Assembly: GCA_946538525.1 (NCBI GenBank)
Contig: CAMNGU010000003.1
Location: 1 to 53,066 of the forward strand
Source of the DNA: an uncultured Lachnospiraceae bacterium
GTDB lineage: Bacteria > Bacillota > Clostridia > Lachnospirales > Lachnospiraceae
Reading direction: 5' to 3'
DNA: 53,066 nucleotides
In this document: piece by piece, positions 43,801 to 51,098 of the stretch
Position numbering within the stretch: position 1 is the stretch's first letter
Layout: every line of letters starts with the position of its first letter
Made by a program: the position numbers and the translations under genes
Notes under the pieces: model-generated
The model's database searches: none
Told to the model about the DNA's origin: nothing
What the model saw: the letters and a program-made list of their open reading frames with translations, nothing else

Positions 43801-46460
43801 GACAGGAGTTTAGTATAGCTGGACTTAAGGTATATGGAACATATGATAATGGAAAGCCGGCAGAAGAACTTCCTTTAAGTGATGCAATAATCAAAATGAA
43901 TCCTGTTCTAGTTGATGATCCACTTCGTGCAAGTCTTGGAGAAGATGTAAATACTAATACTGTGGGTAAAATTACAGTTTATGTATTTTATCCTTGTGAA
44001 GCAGAAGAGGGTGATAACGGGCAGGTTACTACCACATATCTCTTTAGTACATTTGATATTGAAGTAATTGAAAAGGAAATAGATTCTATTGAGATTAAGA
44101 CTTCACCTTCAAAGCAGACCTTCCCACAGAATGATATTTCCTATAAGGATTATAAGTTCTCAGATGGCGCACTTCTTGTAAAATATAATGATAATGAAAG
44201 TACAGAGGTTAGCTTCAGTGATGCAGAGATATCTGGATTTGATATATCAAAGCTGGGCGAGCAGGAAGTAACAGTTTCATTTGGTGGAAAAACAGTTACA
44301 TTTAACGCGACGGTTGAAGCTCCAACACTTACGAAGACCTATGTTACTCCACCTACAGCAACTGGTTATGCCGAGGGCGAATATCTGAATTTAGCAGGAA
44401 CTAAGATTAATCTTCTTTATAACAATGGTCTGGTAACAGAGATTGGTCTTCAGGAGGCGCTTTTAGCTGGTGATGCTGCAGTTTCATTTGCAGATGAAAG
44501 CAGCACAACTGCACCACTTGAGAGAAATAAACAGCTGGTGATCACATATAAGGGCACCGCGCTTAAGGATATTAACGGAAATGATATTAATATCAGTGTT
44601 AGTAAGAGAATTGGTATCAGAGTTTCAAGCAATCCAACAAAGACAAGTTATATTGAGGGACAGGCGCTTAATATTTCCGGACTTAAGCTGGAGTCAGTTT
44701 TTGCAAATGGTAAGACTTCAGAAATTCCTTCAAGCGATTATTCAGTAAGCGATGTAATTGGTTTTGATAATTCATCCATCGGTAATCAAACACTTACAAT
44801 TAATGTTTACGGATTTAGTACAACATTTAATGTATCTGTTAGAAAGAAGAGAATGGTATCTCTTGAGATAACATCTCTTCCTACAAAGACTTCATATGCA
44901 GCTGGTCAGCCGCTTGATATCAGTGGAATGTCAGTAAAGGCATTTTACGATAATAATACTGCAGAGGTGCTAGGTGCAAGTAATGATGGAGAAACACCTA
45001 TTACTCTCGCAAATATTCGCATGAATGTGGGAAGTAGTGGAAATGGAGATGCGTGGAGCACAACAACGGTTGGCGATTCTGTTACATACTATGTGACATA
45101 TAAGGAAGACTACGAAGGTGCACCATATATTAAGGAGCCATTTAGTCTTAAGATTGAGCCTAAGGTGGTTCAGTCATTGAAAGTAGAGACAGTACCAACG
45201 GATGTTGAATATATTCAGAATTCTACAGCTTATAATGCAGGAACCGCATTTGGCACGGGTGTTTTGAAGGTTACAAATAATTGTGGCTTCGTGGAATATG
45301 TTGGTTTCCGAGATGCTGGAGTTGCGATTTCAGGATTTGATATTGGCGCTGTGGGTGAGCAGACAGTAACAGTAACATATGGTGGAAGAAGTACAACATT
45401 TACTGTAAATGTTATTGAACCAACTATGATAAGTAAGACGGTTACTCCGCCGACAAAGACAAACTATACAGAAGGTGAGGCAGTTAGCCTTGAGGGAGCG
45501 GCTGTTGTAAAGACTTATGATAATGGTCGCAGCGAAACAATCTATCTTTCTCAGGATGCAGCAGTACTTGAGAATGAGAAAATTAAGATTTGTTTTGTGG
45601 ATAACGCTGGAAATGAATATTCAGTGGGTGACCCAAGTGTTACAACTACAACCGGAGCTAAGACATTGGTAGTTAAGTATATGACTAGTGCTGATGGAGA
45701 GCCGGAGCAGTGGGAAGAACTGAAAATGCCAGGCGGAGCAGCAGTTTCTGTAAATGTGCAGAAGAAGCAGAAGTCTAATCCATCAGGTGGAAACGGTTCG
45801 GGAAGTGGCTCAGGTAGTGGTTCAGGTTCAGGCAGTGGTTCAGGTTCTGGAAATGGATCTGGCAGTGGTTCAGGAAGTGGTTCAGGTAATGGTTCTGGTA
45901 CTGCAAAGAAGAATACACTTGTGACCTCAGCTAAAGGAATTCAGTATATTAAGGCAGATGGAAGCTATGCTAAGAGTGAGTGGGTTACTATTAAGGGAAC
46001 CAAATATTACTTTAATGCTGACTCTTATAACGCAAGTAATGAATGGCGTGATGGAAAGTGGATAAGTGCAGATGGTTCATGTACATATTCTGGACAGCTT
46101 ATCTGGAAGAGTAATTCTACCGGATGGTGGGTTGAAGATACAGTTGGCTGGTATCCACAGAGTAGTTGGCAGAAGATTGATGGTGTATGGTACTACTTCA
46201 ATTCATCAGGATATATGGCATCAGGTGAATGGTACGATGGCTATTGGTTCAATAGTGATGGTTCCTGGGATTCAACCTATAAACTTACCTGGAAGAGTAA
46301 TTCCTCAGGTTGGTGGATAGAAGATATTTCTGGATGGTGGCCATCAAGCAGCTGGCAGAAGATAGATGGCAGTTGGTATTACTTCGATGGTTCAGGTTAC
46401 ATGGTATCTAATCAGTATATTGATGGTTACTGGATTGGTTCTGATGGAGTATGCAATTAG
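40824..46460 (+). CDS. Giant secreted protein: CAP domain, Ig-like repeats, wall-binding repeats
   Basis: An 1878-residue protein. Signal peptide 1-35. A CAP/SCP domain (about 55-265) has His133 (LDHTRPNG), Glu156 (GENLAW) and GHYKSLINPKY, the usual cavity residues. One Big_2-like domain follows (TWSSSDNDKLSIDEDGKATV), then several group-4-like Ig domains sharing NPATVTSV and VTWSNGD phrases. Next come repeated group-3-like Ig domains (KTSYIEGQALNISGLKLESV) and a roughly 40-residue Gly/Ser linker. Two to three aromatic wall-binding units matching those at 36066 and 37211 end the protein. The start is ATG 40824 behind GGAGGG (40812-40817). There is no sorting signal. The Ig domains probably act as a stalk holding the CAP domain away from the wall. 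Confidence 0.85.
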   Translation: MKKRIHKFVSLVLTGVMVLACPVLPNSSNYVQAADVPATDNQIIDVRDNIPDNATQPTIVIGVEGVNKTNNMQILLDKVNQVRWEACTAGNVPDPRNTSRCLTEDDYVPLKIGVNCNKAATIRAAEASIRLDHTRPNGTGATSVLSYFGSTGLLGENLAWTGDTVSRKTEDGQGYISYTCFDSEANEINGWIEEKQNWIDYATDENSLPAGEQMGHYKSLINPKYNYTGMASFNPNNDNLRWNWTCTAGAYATSDTPIGALPAAQNATYIQKIPVLVSSVQNLDIVGESVLHTNDEVDYDLLVAVYFTGAAANTTVDCPVYEGATWSSSDNDKLSIDEDGKATVKSTGMVTLTATIGTGASKKTISRDILIVPEGVEVVSVENPAMVTVETNKTPVLSKTVVARLSDNSTVNVDAKWDSYDTSKLLTHFKSTEFDVTGTAAGMQVVQKVHVNAAKILGTTPLYSEIVNGKITITHQFAEDEFITTDSGTNIKYPQAGIDLSNGYMHYAYTVTWDDESKTYYMSRKGGDFTLTGTVSVTTDNGVEKIPVSQKLHVNPATVTSVQMPTNYTVIETESGTAPTYPTATVTWSNGDVDQDDITWADADPSNEYTSLNDSARKYMMKDGGTYDLTGTYSGRTTTITVKVNPATVTSAVIEKPNVETKCGTEPVLPSTAKVTWSNGDKTDEDIVWEELDPKDYNKIEGNSYTVSGTCAGKSVTANITVLPATIKSIDSMSLITSERVDPTPNLPANATVNWSNDTSSEVPVTWESIEASKYAAPGTFQAVGEITDMYGKKVTVTCDIVVHERTLTSIALENGELENNTSVYKYELSDIKGAIIATYDNGETEKINITSSMISGFNANSTSSNQEITISYTEGTVTKTVNTTLHLVKRIGIEITKLPTKLEYIEGEVDELDYSGIEVKEFLDNNEERIISASDYSVSNFSGFNPNPTTYGNQIITLTLYGFSDDFTVSVKKKTLKSISLSGPTKKTYVQGQEFSIAGLKVYGTYDNGKPAEELPLSDAIIKMNPVLVDDPLRASLGEDVNTNTVGKITVYVFYPCEAEEGDNGQVTTTYLFSTFDIEVIEKEIDSIEIKTSPSKQTFPQNDISYKDYKFSDGALLVKYNDNESTEVSFSDAEISGFDISKLGEQEVTVSFGGKTVTFNATVEAPTLTKTYVTPPTATGYAEGEYLNLAGTKINLLYNNGLVTEIGLQEALLAGDAAVSFADESSTTAPLERNKQLVITYKGTALKDINGNDINISVSKRIGIRVSSNPTKTSYIEGQALNISGLKLESVFANGKTSEIPSSDYSVSDVIGFDNSSIGNQTLTINVYGFSTTFNVSVRKKRMVSLEITSLPTKTSYAAGQPLDISGMSVKAFYDNNTAEVLGASNDGETPITLANIRMNVGSSGNGDAWSTTTVGDSVTYYVTYKEDYEGAPYIKEPFSLKIEPKVVQSLKVETVPTDVEYIQNSTAYNAGTAFGTGVLKVTNNCGFVEYVGFRDAGVAISGFDIGAVGEQTVTVTYGGRSTTFTVNVIEPTMISKTVTPPTKTNYTEGEAVSLEGAAVVKTYDNGRSETIYLSQDAAVLENEKIKICFVDNAGNEYSVGDPSVTTTTGAKTLVVKYMTSADGEPEQWEELKMPGGAAVSVNVQKKQKSNPSGGNGSGSGSGSGSGSGSGSGSGNGSGSGSGSGSGNGSGTAKKNTLVTSAKGIQYIKADGSYAKSEWVTIKGTKYYFNADSYNASNEWRDGKWISADGSCTYSGQLIWKSNSTGWWVEDTVGWYPQSSWQKIDGVWYYFNSSGYMASGEWYDGYWFNSDGSWDSTYKLTWKSNSSGWWIEDISGWWPSSSWQKIDGSWYYFDGSGYMVSNQYIDGYWIGSDGVCN
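45786..45901 (+). repeat. Coding Gly-Ser repeat linker
   Basis: Reiterated GGTTCAGGCAGT-like hexamers encode an almost pure (Gly-Ser) stretch of about 38 residues with occasional Asn. It lies between the Ig-like stalk and the wall-binding repeats. Confidence 0.9.
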
Positions 46461-46470
46461 TGAATTTGCT

Positions 46471-46520
46471 TTAGTAGATGAAAGTAGATAAGAGTAGCTA
46501 AAATTAGATAAAAGTAGATG
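46471..46520. repeat. 10-bp-period repeat after giant wall-protein gene
   Basis: Five decamers: TTAGTAGATG, AAAGTAGATA, AGAGTAGCTA, AAATTAGATA, AAAGTAGATG. They begin 11 bases after the stop codon and end just before a terminator, the same arrangement as at 39481. Confidence 0.6.
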
Positions 46521-46524
46521 TATT

Positions 46525-46561
46525 AAGGAGCTGGTGGAGAGGAACTTCACTGGCTCCTTTT
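46525..46561 (+). terminator. Rho-independent terminator
   Basis: AAGGAGCTGGTGGA (46525-46538) pairs with TTCACTGGCTCCTT (46546-46559), with wobble pairs, followed by a short T-run. Confidence 0.75.
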
Positions 46562-46593
46562 ATGCATTGAAAATGATATTCTAAAAATAATAA

Positions 46594-46622
46594 TTGACAC
46601 GATTGGTCGAATGTGTTAGACT
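46594..46622 (+). promoter_or_regulatory. Promoter of the blaI-blaR1 remnant
   Basis: TTGACA (46594-46599), 17-base spacer, TAGACT (46617-46622). The first operator covers the -10 box. Confidence 0.7.
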
Positions 46623-46651
46623 TCAAAACATAGAGGTCTAACGCGTTCGAC
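46606..46651. promoter_or_regulatory. Paired BlaI/MecI-type operators
   Basis: GTCGAATGTGTTAGAC (46606-46621) and GTCTAACGCGTTCGAC (46636-46651). Each is a dyad of form GTCNAA-N4-TTNGAC or its reverse, and the two are also inverted relative to each other with 14 of 16 matches. The 30-base centre spacing is about three helical turns. BlaI/MecI repressors bind paired dyads over their own promoters, and a blaI start codon follows, so this is the likely autoregulatory site. The exact consensus for this lineage is not known to me. Confidence 0.7.
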
Positions 46652-46657
46652 TTTTGT

Positions 46658-46696
46658 ATGATACCAAAGGTTTCTGAAAGTGAACCCAAGGTTTGA
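46658..46696 (+). pseudogene. blaI remnant, first codons only
   Basis: ATG 46658 encodes MIPKVSESE, which matches the usual N-terminus of clostridial BlaI/MecI repressors (MIPKISESELEVM), then PKV and a stop. The DNA-binding and dimer domains are gone. It sits directly below the paired operators, where blaI belongs. Confidence 0.65.
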
Positions 46697-46716
46697 TGAC
46701 AAAATGAAGTAGACTG

Positions 46717-47583
46717 ATGTGGCTATTGGTGGCAGTAAGGCTTGCAATCCCATTTGCCATAGAAAGTTCATTTAGTTTACTTCCCGCAAAGGAGTATGTG
46801 ACAGTAACTACATATTTATCAAATAATCCAGAAACCAACACTTCTGGATTAACCTCACTCAATGTTGATAAATATGTTGTGCATCACTTTGTAAAACCTT
46901 TGGGCTTTATCATCACAGCCGTGTATTGGTTCAATCCACTGGTATGGCTGGCTTATATTCTGCTTTGCAGAGATATTGAGCTCGCTTGCGATGAGAAAGT
47001 TATTAGGAAGATTGGATACAACATGAAGAAGTCCTACTCTCAGGTGCTGCTTGATCTAAGTGTTTCGAGAAAATATATCTCGGCGTGTCCAGTTGCATTT
47101 GGGGAGATAGGCGTTGATGAAAGGGTGAAAAACGTGCTTAAAATGAAAAAAGGAAAGAAAATTATTCTCGCTGTAGCGCTAGCTGTATGTGGGATTTTAG
47201 CAATATGCTTCTTAACATATCCAAAGATGAATTCAAAGGATAACGCTAAAGAGGTAGCAACAATAGCAACAACCGAGGCAACAATAGCAGAGACAGATAA
47301 ATCGGAAGAAGCTGCAAAAGAAACTATAAAAGAAACTACAGAATCGTTTGAAGAATGTATAGAAGATATGCCTGGTGATGGTTCTCAAAAAGAGGTTCAT
47401 GTAATACAATTAAAGACTGATGAGGGAGAATGCGACATTACATGTCAATTAGAAGATGACGACGAACCACAGACAATCCATTTTGATGAGAAGACAAGTG
47501 CCGAAACGGGCATAGAGTATGTATATATTGATCCAACAAAATCAAGTGATGAAGAAGTGGAAATTATTTATTTAGAGGATTAA
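46717..47583 (+). pseudogene. Truncated blaR1-like M56 peptidase, zinc motif lost
   Basis: A 288-residue open frame matching the M56/BlaR1 family but damaged twice. It begins at WLLVAVRLAIPFAIESSFSLLP, a segment that normally lies about 35-40 residues into the protein, with an in-frame stop just upstream. After about residue 55 it jumps to HHFVKPLGFIITAVYWFNPLVWLAYILLCRDIELACDE-type sequence; the intervening part, including the HExxH zinc site, is absent. A membrane segment (about 143-163) and an acidic Thr/Glu-rich extracellular tail remain. With the blaI remnant it forms a deleted blaI-blaR1 locus. It may still be translated, but no ribosome site is obvious and a protease role is excluded. 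Confidence 0.72.
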
Positions 47584-47622
47584 GAATACTCCCCAAAACA
47601 TAATAGTTAATAAGATATGAAG

Positions 47623-47652
47623 TACCGTTATGATAAGTCATAGCGGTATTTT
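47623..47652 (+). terminator. Rho-independent terminator after blaR1 remnant
   Basis: TACCGTTATGA (47623-47633) pairs with TCATAGCGGTA (47638-47648) followed by TTTT. Confidence 0.75.
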
Positions 47653-47693
47653 CATTTGTGGTGTATTATATAGTGTGGTCGCGTAACATTTTT

Positions 47694-47766
47694 GTAATGG
47701 GGTCAGGCACCATTACATGGCCGTAACATTTTCATAATAATTCCGTAATGGGGTCAGGCACCTAAC
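47694..47766. repeat. Tandem GTAATGGGGTCAGGCACC elements
   Basis: GTAATGGGGTCAGGCACC occurs at 47694-47711 and again at 47745-47762. Each is preceded by CGTAACATTTT (47682 and 47721). The first copy continues to CATTAC, giving a GTAATGG/CCATTAC hairpin; the second ends CTAAC. GGGGTCAGGCACC-type palindromes occur as dispersed repeats in many bacteria as far as I recall. The pair sits just before the signal peptidase promoter region. Confidence 0.7.
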
Positions 47767-47821
47767 AGAAAATAAATAGAAAATGTTATGATAGTACTCT
47801 GTAATAGAGGTGGAAAAAATA

Positions 47822-48322
47822 ATGAAAATAGTTAAGAAGAGAATAATTAGAAATATTCCTTATGTGTTGGCATTTGTTGTAACAGTAATTGTTTTATCGA
47901 ACTTTATATCCTGGGCAAAAAAGAAGGATTATATTTATAAAATTACTGGAAAATCTATGTACCCTACTATTCAAGGCCATGGCTTTTGTTTCGTGGATCA
48001 TAACTTTACGGAAATCAAAAGGGGTGACATTGTGATAGTAGATAAGGAGTCAGAGCCTAAGTATCTTATCAAAAGGGTGACGGGTGTACCAGGAGACCAT
48101 ATTAAGTTCTCTTATGGGGATTATTATCTAAATGATGAGAAGAACCCAGATGTATATTCTGAGGGCGTACCATATTCTTTCGGTCCTCATTCTGAATATT
48201 ATATCGAAGATGATATGTACTTTGTTATGGGAGATAATAGAATCGTTTCTTATGACAGTAGAGCTTTCGGTCCTGTCAGAAAGGACGAGATACTTGGTAA
48301 GGTGGTCTTCTTTATTGACTGA
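47822..48322 (+). CDS. lepB: Signal peptidase I
   Basis: A 166-residue type I signal peptidase. It has a basic N-terminus, one membrane segment (about 13-30), box B GKSMYPTIQG with catalytic Ser45, box D LIKRVTGVPGD with catalytic Lys84, and box E GDNRIVSYDSRAFGPV. All active-site residues are intact, unlike the pilus-linked homologue at 5091. I start at ATG 47822, about 9 bases after GAGGTG (47807-47812), not at GTG 47810. It would process Sec-exported proteins such as those encoded here. Confidence 0.93.
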   Translation: MKIVKKRIIRNIPYVLAFVVTVIVLSNFISWAKKKDYIYKITGKSMYPTIQGHGFCFVDHNFTEIKRGDIVIVDKESEPKYLIKRVTGVPGDHIKFSYGDYYLNDEKNPDVYSEGVPYSFGPHSEYYIEDDMYFVMGDNRIVSYDSRAFGPVRKDEILGKVVFFID

Positions 48323-48342
48323 TCAGATATCCTATCTAATAT

Positions 48343-48367
48343 GGTGTCAAAAGGTACTTTTGACACC
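48343..48367. repeat. Perfect palindrome between convergent genes
   Basis: GGTGTCAAAAG (48343-48353), loop GTA, CTTTTGACACC (48357-48367). It lies between the convergent lepB and membrane-protein genes. No T-tract follows on the plus strand, so it may be a repeat element or a weak bidirectional terminator. Confidence 0.6.
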
Positions 48368-48411
48368 CACATCATAATATATACACCTATATAAACCTAT
48401 CAAGCGTAGTC

Positions 48412-48816
48412 TTATCCTCTGTCCTTTGAATACTGAATTATAACTTTCAGTAGATCGTATAAAACTATGATATTTATTCCTTCGCAGATGCCGAAGAATA
48501 GCCCCCACTGTCTTTTTCTCTTACCGAAAATTGTGTATGGTAAGAAGAATAAAGCTGGAAGCATTCCAATAAATGGAATAGCGATGCGGTGCTTTGTAAT
48601 AAAAAATACCACAAGTCCTATCATGTATGACACAAAATAGACGATGAAACTGAATAACGCAGGGATGCTCTTCACAGGTTCATCTTCCTCATAATTCTCA
48701 GGCAAATAATTCTCAGGCGAATAATTCTCAGGCAAATCATTCTTTTCAAATTCGTCTATTTCTAGATTATCTATCTTTTTAATTTTAGGTTCTTTTTTCA
48801 GATCCTTTTTTCTCAT
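48412..48816 (-). CDS. Small uncharacterised membrane protein with PENY repeats
   Basis: A 134-residue protein. The charged cytoplasmic N-terminus carries three tandem PENY units (DLPENYSPENYLPENYEEDE), encoded by near-identical 15-bp repeats at about 48692-48738. About three membrane segments follow (ALFSFIVYFVSYMIGLVVFF, IPFIGMLPALFFLPYTIF, LFFGICEGINIIVLY). I do not recognise a family. I start at ATG 48816, preceded by AGGAG at a normal distance; TTG 48825 is too close to that site. The 284-base gap beyond it, to the next gene, is AT-rich with TAAATATTTCAA repeated twice and no gene seen. Confidence 0.6.
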   Translation of the reverse strand: MRKKDLKKEPKIKKIDNLEIDEFEKNDLPENYSPENYLPENYEEDEPVKSIPALFSFIVYFVSYMIGLVVFFITKHRIAIPFIGMLPALFFLPYTIFGKRKRQWGLFFGICEGINIIVLYDLLKVIIQYSKDRG

Positions 48817-49099
48817 ATTTTCCAATGCTCCTAATTATGTACCTATATAATAGCACAAGCACCATTCTTAAAACAACGCTAGCGCCACATATAAGAAAGA
48901 ATTTGGTACATTTACTAAATATAAAGAAGGATATATAATTGTTTTGACAGGCGCTTCTAATCGGATGGTTGGGGCCTTTTGTGAATAAATATACCAAGAA
49001 AAATATAACAAAATAAATATTTCAAGATAAATATACTAATAAATAATTTTTCAATATAAACATATCAATATAAATATTTCAAATAGAGAGGACCGCACT

Positions 49100-50140
49100 A
49101 TGGAAAAAATAAGAATAGCATTCTTCGATGCAAAGGATTATGACCGGGATTCGTTCATCAAAGCAAATGCGGATGAGCGTTATGATATAAGCTATTTTGA
49201 GACCAGGCTTTCCAAGGATACCTGCCGTCTTGCAGAGGGTTTCGATGCTGTCTGCGTATTTGTAAATGACGACATCAATAAGGATGTTATCGACCAGTTG
49301 GTGGAAATGAATGTTAAGCTGATAGCTCTTCGATGCGCCGGTTACAACAATGTGGACATAGCCTATGCCTATGAGAAGCTTCATGTTGTCCGTGTTCCAG
49401 CTTATTCTCCATATGCAGTTGCTGAGCATGCCATGGCTCTGCTTCTTACATCCATTAGAAGAATCCACAAGGCATACATTCGTACTAAGGATTTCAATTT
49501 CAGTCTAAATGGACTGACCGGCTTTGATCTGCACGGCAAGACCGTGGGCGTGGTTGGTACAGGAAAGATTGGCCGAATCTTCATAGATATCTGCCGCGGT
49601 TTCGGTATGAATATCATTGCCTACGATAAGTTCCCGGCAGAGGGAAGCGACATAGAATATGTTTCCCTGGAGGAGCTGTGGGAGAGAAGTGATATCATCT
49701 CATTCCATTGTCCTCTAACAGACGAGAATCACCACATGGTAAATGAGGAAACCATAGATAAGATGAAGAAGGGAGTTGTTCTGATCAACACATCCAGAGG
49801 AGCGCTCATCGATGCAGAAGCATTAGTTGAAGGAATCAAGCAGCGTAAGATTGGCGCTGCATGTCTCGATGTGTACGAGGAGGAGTCAAATGTATTCTTC
49901 CACGACTATTCAAATCACATTGTAAATGATGATGTGCTGGCAAGACTTATATCCATGCCAAATGTTATCGTTACATCCCACCAGGCCTTCCTCACTCAGG
50001 AAGCTCTTTCCAATATTGCAGATACAACTCTGGAAAATGTGAAGGACTTCTTTGAAAATGGGTATAGCAAGAATGAAGTATGTTACAAATGCTCGCTTCT
50101 TAATACCTGTAATCAGGACCATAGCAAGAAATGTTTCTAA
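49100..50140 (+). CDS. D-lactate dehydrogenase-like 2-hydroxyacid dehydrogenase
   Basis: A 346-residue NAD-dependent D-2-hydroxyacid dehydrogenase. The Rossmann motif is VGVVGTGKIGRIF, and the catalytic residues are Arg233 (INTSRGALID), the glutamate in LDVYEEE and His294 (VTSHQAF). The substrate-side RCAGYNNVD and YSPYAVAEHAMALLL segments are typical of fermentative D-LDH (LdhA). It has an unusual cysteine-rich C-terminal tail (Cys328, 331, 337, 345). AGAGAGGA precedes ATG 49100. It probably reduces pyruvate to D-lactate; other keto acids cannot be excluded. Confidence 0.9.
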   Translation: MEKIRIAFFDAKDYDRDSFIKANADERYDISYFETRLSKDTCRLAEGFDAVCVFVNDDINKDVIDQLVEMNVKLIALRCAGYNNVDIAYAYEKLHVVRVPAYSPYAVAEHAMALLLTSIRRIHKAYIRTKDFNFSLNGLTGFDLHGKTVGVVGTGKIGRIFIDICRGFGMNIIAYDKFPAEGSDIEYVSLEELWERSDIISFHCPLTDENHHMVNEETIDKMKKGVVLINTSRGALIDAEALVEGIKQRKIGAACLDVYEEESNVFFHDYSNHIVNDDVLARLISMPNVIVTSHQAFLTQEALSNIADTTLENVKDFFENGYSKNEVCYKCSLLNTCNQDHSKKCF

Positions 50141-50299
50141 TATAATTTTCTTTAGAATTTACTTTAGAATTTTCTTTAGAAATAAAGAACTGGAATTTTA
50201 GAATATCGTCTTATAATCTCATCTGAATACGGAATAAGGTAAAGTGCCAAATATGTAAAAAATAGATTGAAATGAAAGATAAGTAAAAATATAATAGTT

Positions 50300-50328
50300 T
50301 TGACTCAAGTGGGGGTAAGGCCTAAAAT
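50300..50328 (+). promoter_or_regulatory. Promoter of the two-component operon
   Basis: TTGACT (50300-50305), 17-base spacer, TAAAAT (50323-50328), with a leader of only about 17 bases. Confidence 0.6.
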
Positions 50329-50351
50329 AATATTAGATGAGGTAAAGGTTT

Positions 50352-51080
50352 TTGGTAATACAAATATTAGAGGATGATAAAACACTGAGCGAGGGAATAT
50401 CTATATCCCTTGGAGACTATGCAGATAGTTTTAATAAAGAATATAATATAGAGGATGCTAAGGCAGGATTTGATAAATACGGAAATGATATAAGTCTTAT
50501 AATAATGGATCTTAACCTACCAGATGGATTAGGTTATGAGTATCTCAAATATGTAAGGGAAAGAAGTGATGTTCCAGTTCTTATTCTTACAGCAAATGAT
50601 CTGGAGATGGACGAAGTTACGGGACTTACTATGGGAGCAGATGATTTTCTTACAAAGCCATTTAGTCTTGCAGTTCTTAGAGCAAGAGTAAATGCATTGG
50701 TGCGTCGCAGTCAGATAACAAGTAATGCAGGTTCGAGTGTAGGCGCTTCAAATGATAAAGCAAGTTCTATAAATGAAAAGTCTGGAGTATATGAAATCGA
50801 TGATATGATATTTGATTTTGATAAACTTCAATTTACTAAGGGAGAGGAGGAACTGTTCCTTAGTGTAAATGAGCAGAAGCTTCTTAAAATATTTTTGGAT
50901 AATAAAGGACTACTTCTTACAAGAGATACACTTATCGAAAGATTATGGGGCGATAGCGGTGAGTATGTGGAAGAAAATGCTTTATCAGTAACTATTAATC
51001 GTCTTAGAAGTAAGATAGAAAGCTCTGGAAAAGGTAAGCATATAAATACAGTATACGGACAAGGATATAAGTTCGAATAA
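50352..51080 (+). CDS. OmpR-family response regulator
   Basis: A 242-residue regulator. The receiver domain (1-115) has the acidic pair EDD (7-9), phospho-acceptor Asp53 (IIMDLNLPDG), TAND and the KPF motif. A serine-rich linker precedes a winged-helix DNA-binding domain (about 150-242; FLSVNEQKLLKIFLDNKG, LSVTINRLRSKIE, YGQGYKF). Start TTG 50352 follows GAGG. It is paired with the kinase 18 bases downstream and an ABC transporter beyond it, the arrangement of BceRS-type antimicrobial peptide sensing systems. Confidence 0.93.
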   Translation: MVIQILEDDKTLSEGISISLGDYADSFNKEYNIEDAKAGFDKYGNDISLIIMDLNLPDGLGYEYLKYVRERSDVPVLILTANDLEMDEVTGLTMGADDFLTKPFSLAVLRARVNALVRRSQITSNAGSSVGASNDKASSINEKSGVYEIDDMIFDFDKLQFTKGEEELFLSVNEQKLLKIFLDNKGLLLTRDTLIERLWGDSGEYVEENALSVTINRLRSKIESSGKGKHINTVYGQGYKFE

Positions 51081-51098
51081 TAAAAAGGGAGTTTTAAG

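Noticed and set aside
45786-45901. Regular short repeats considered as a CRISPR-like array
   Set aside because: No spacers; the repeats keep frame and encode a Gly-Ser linker.
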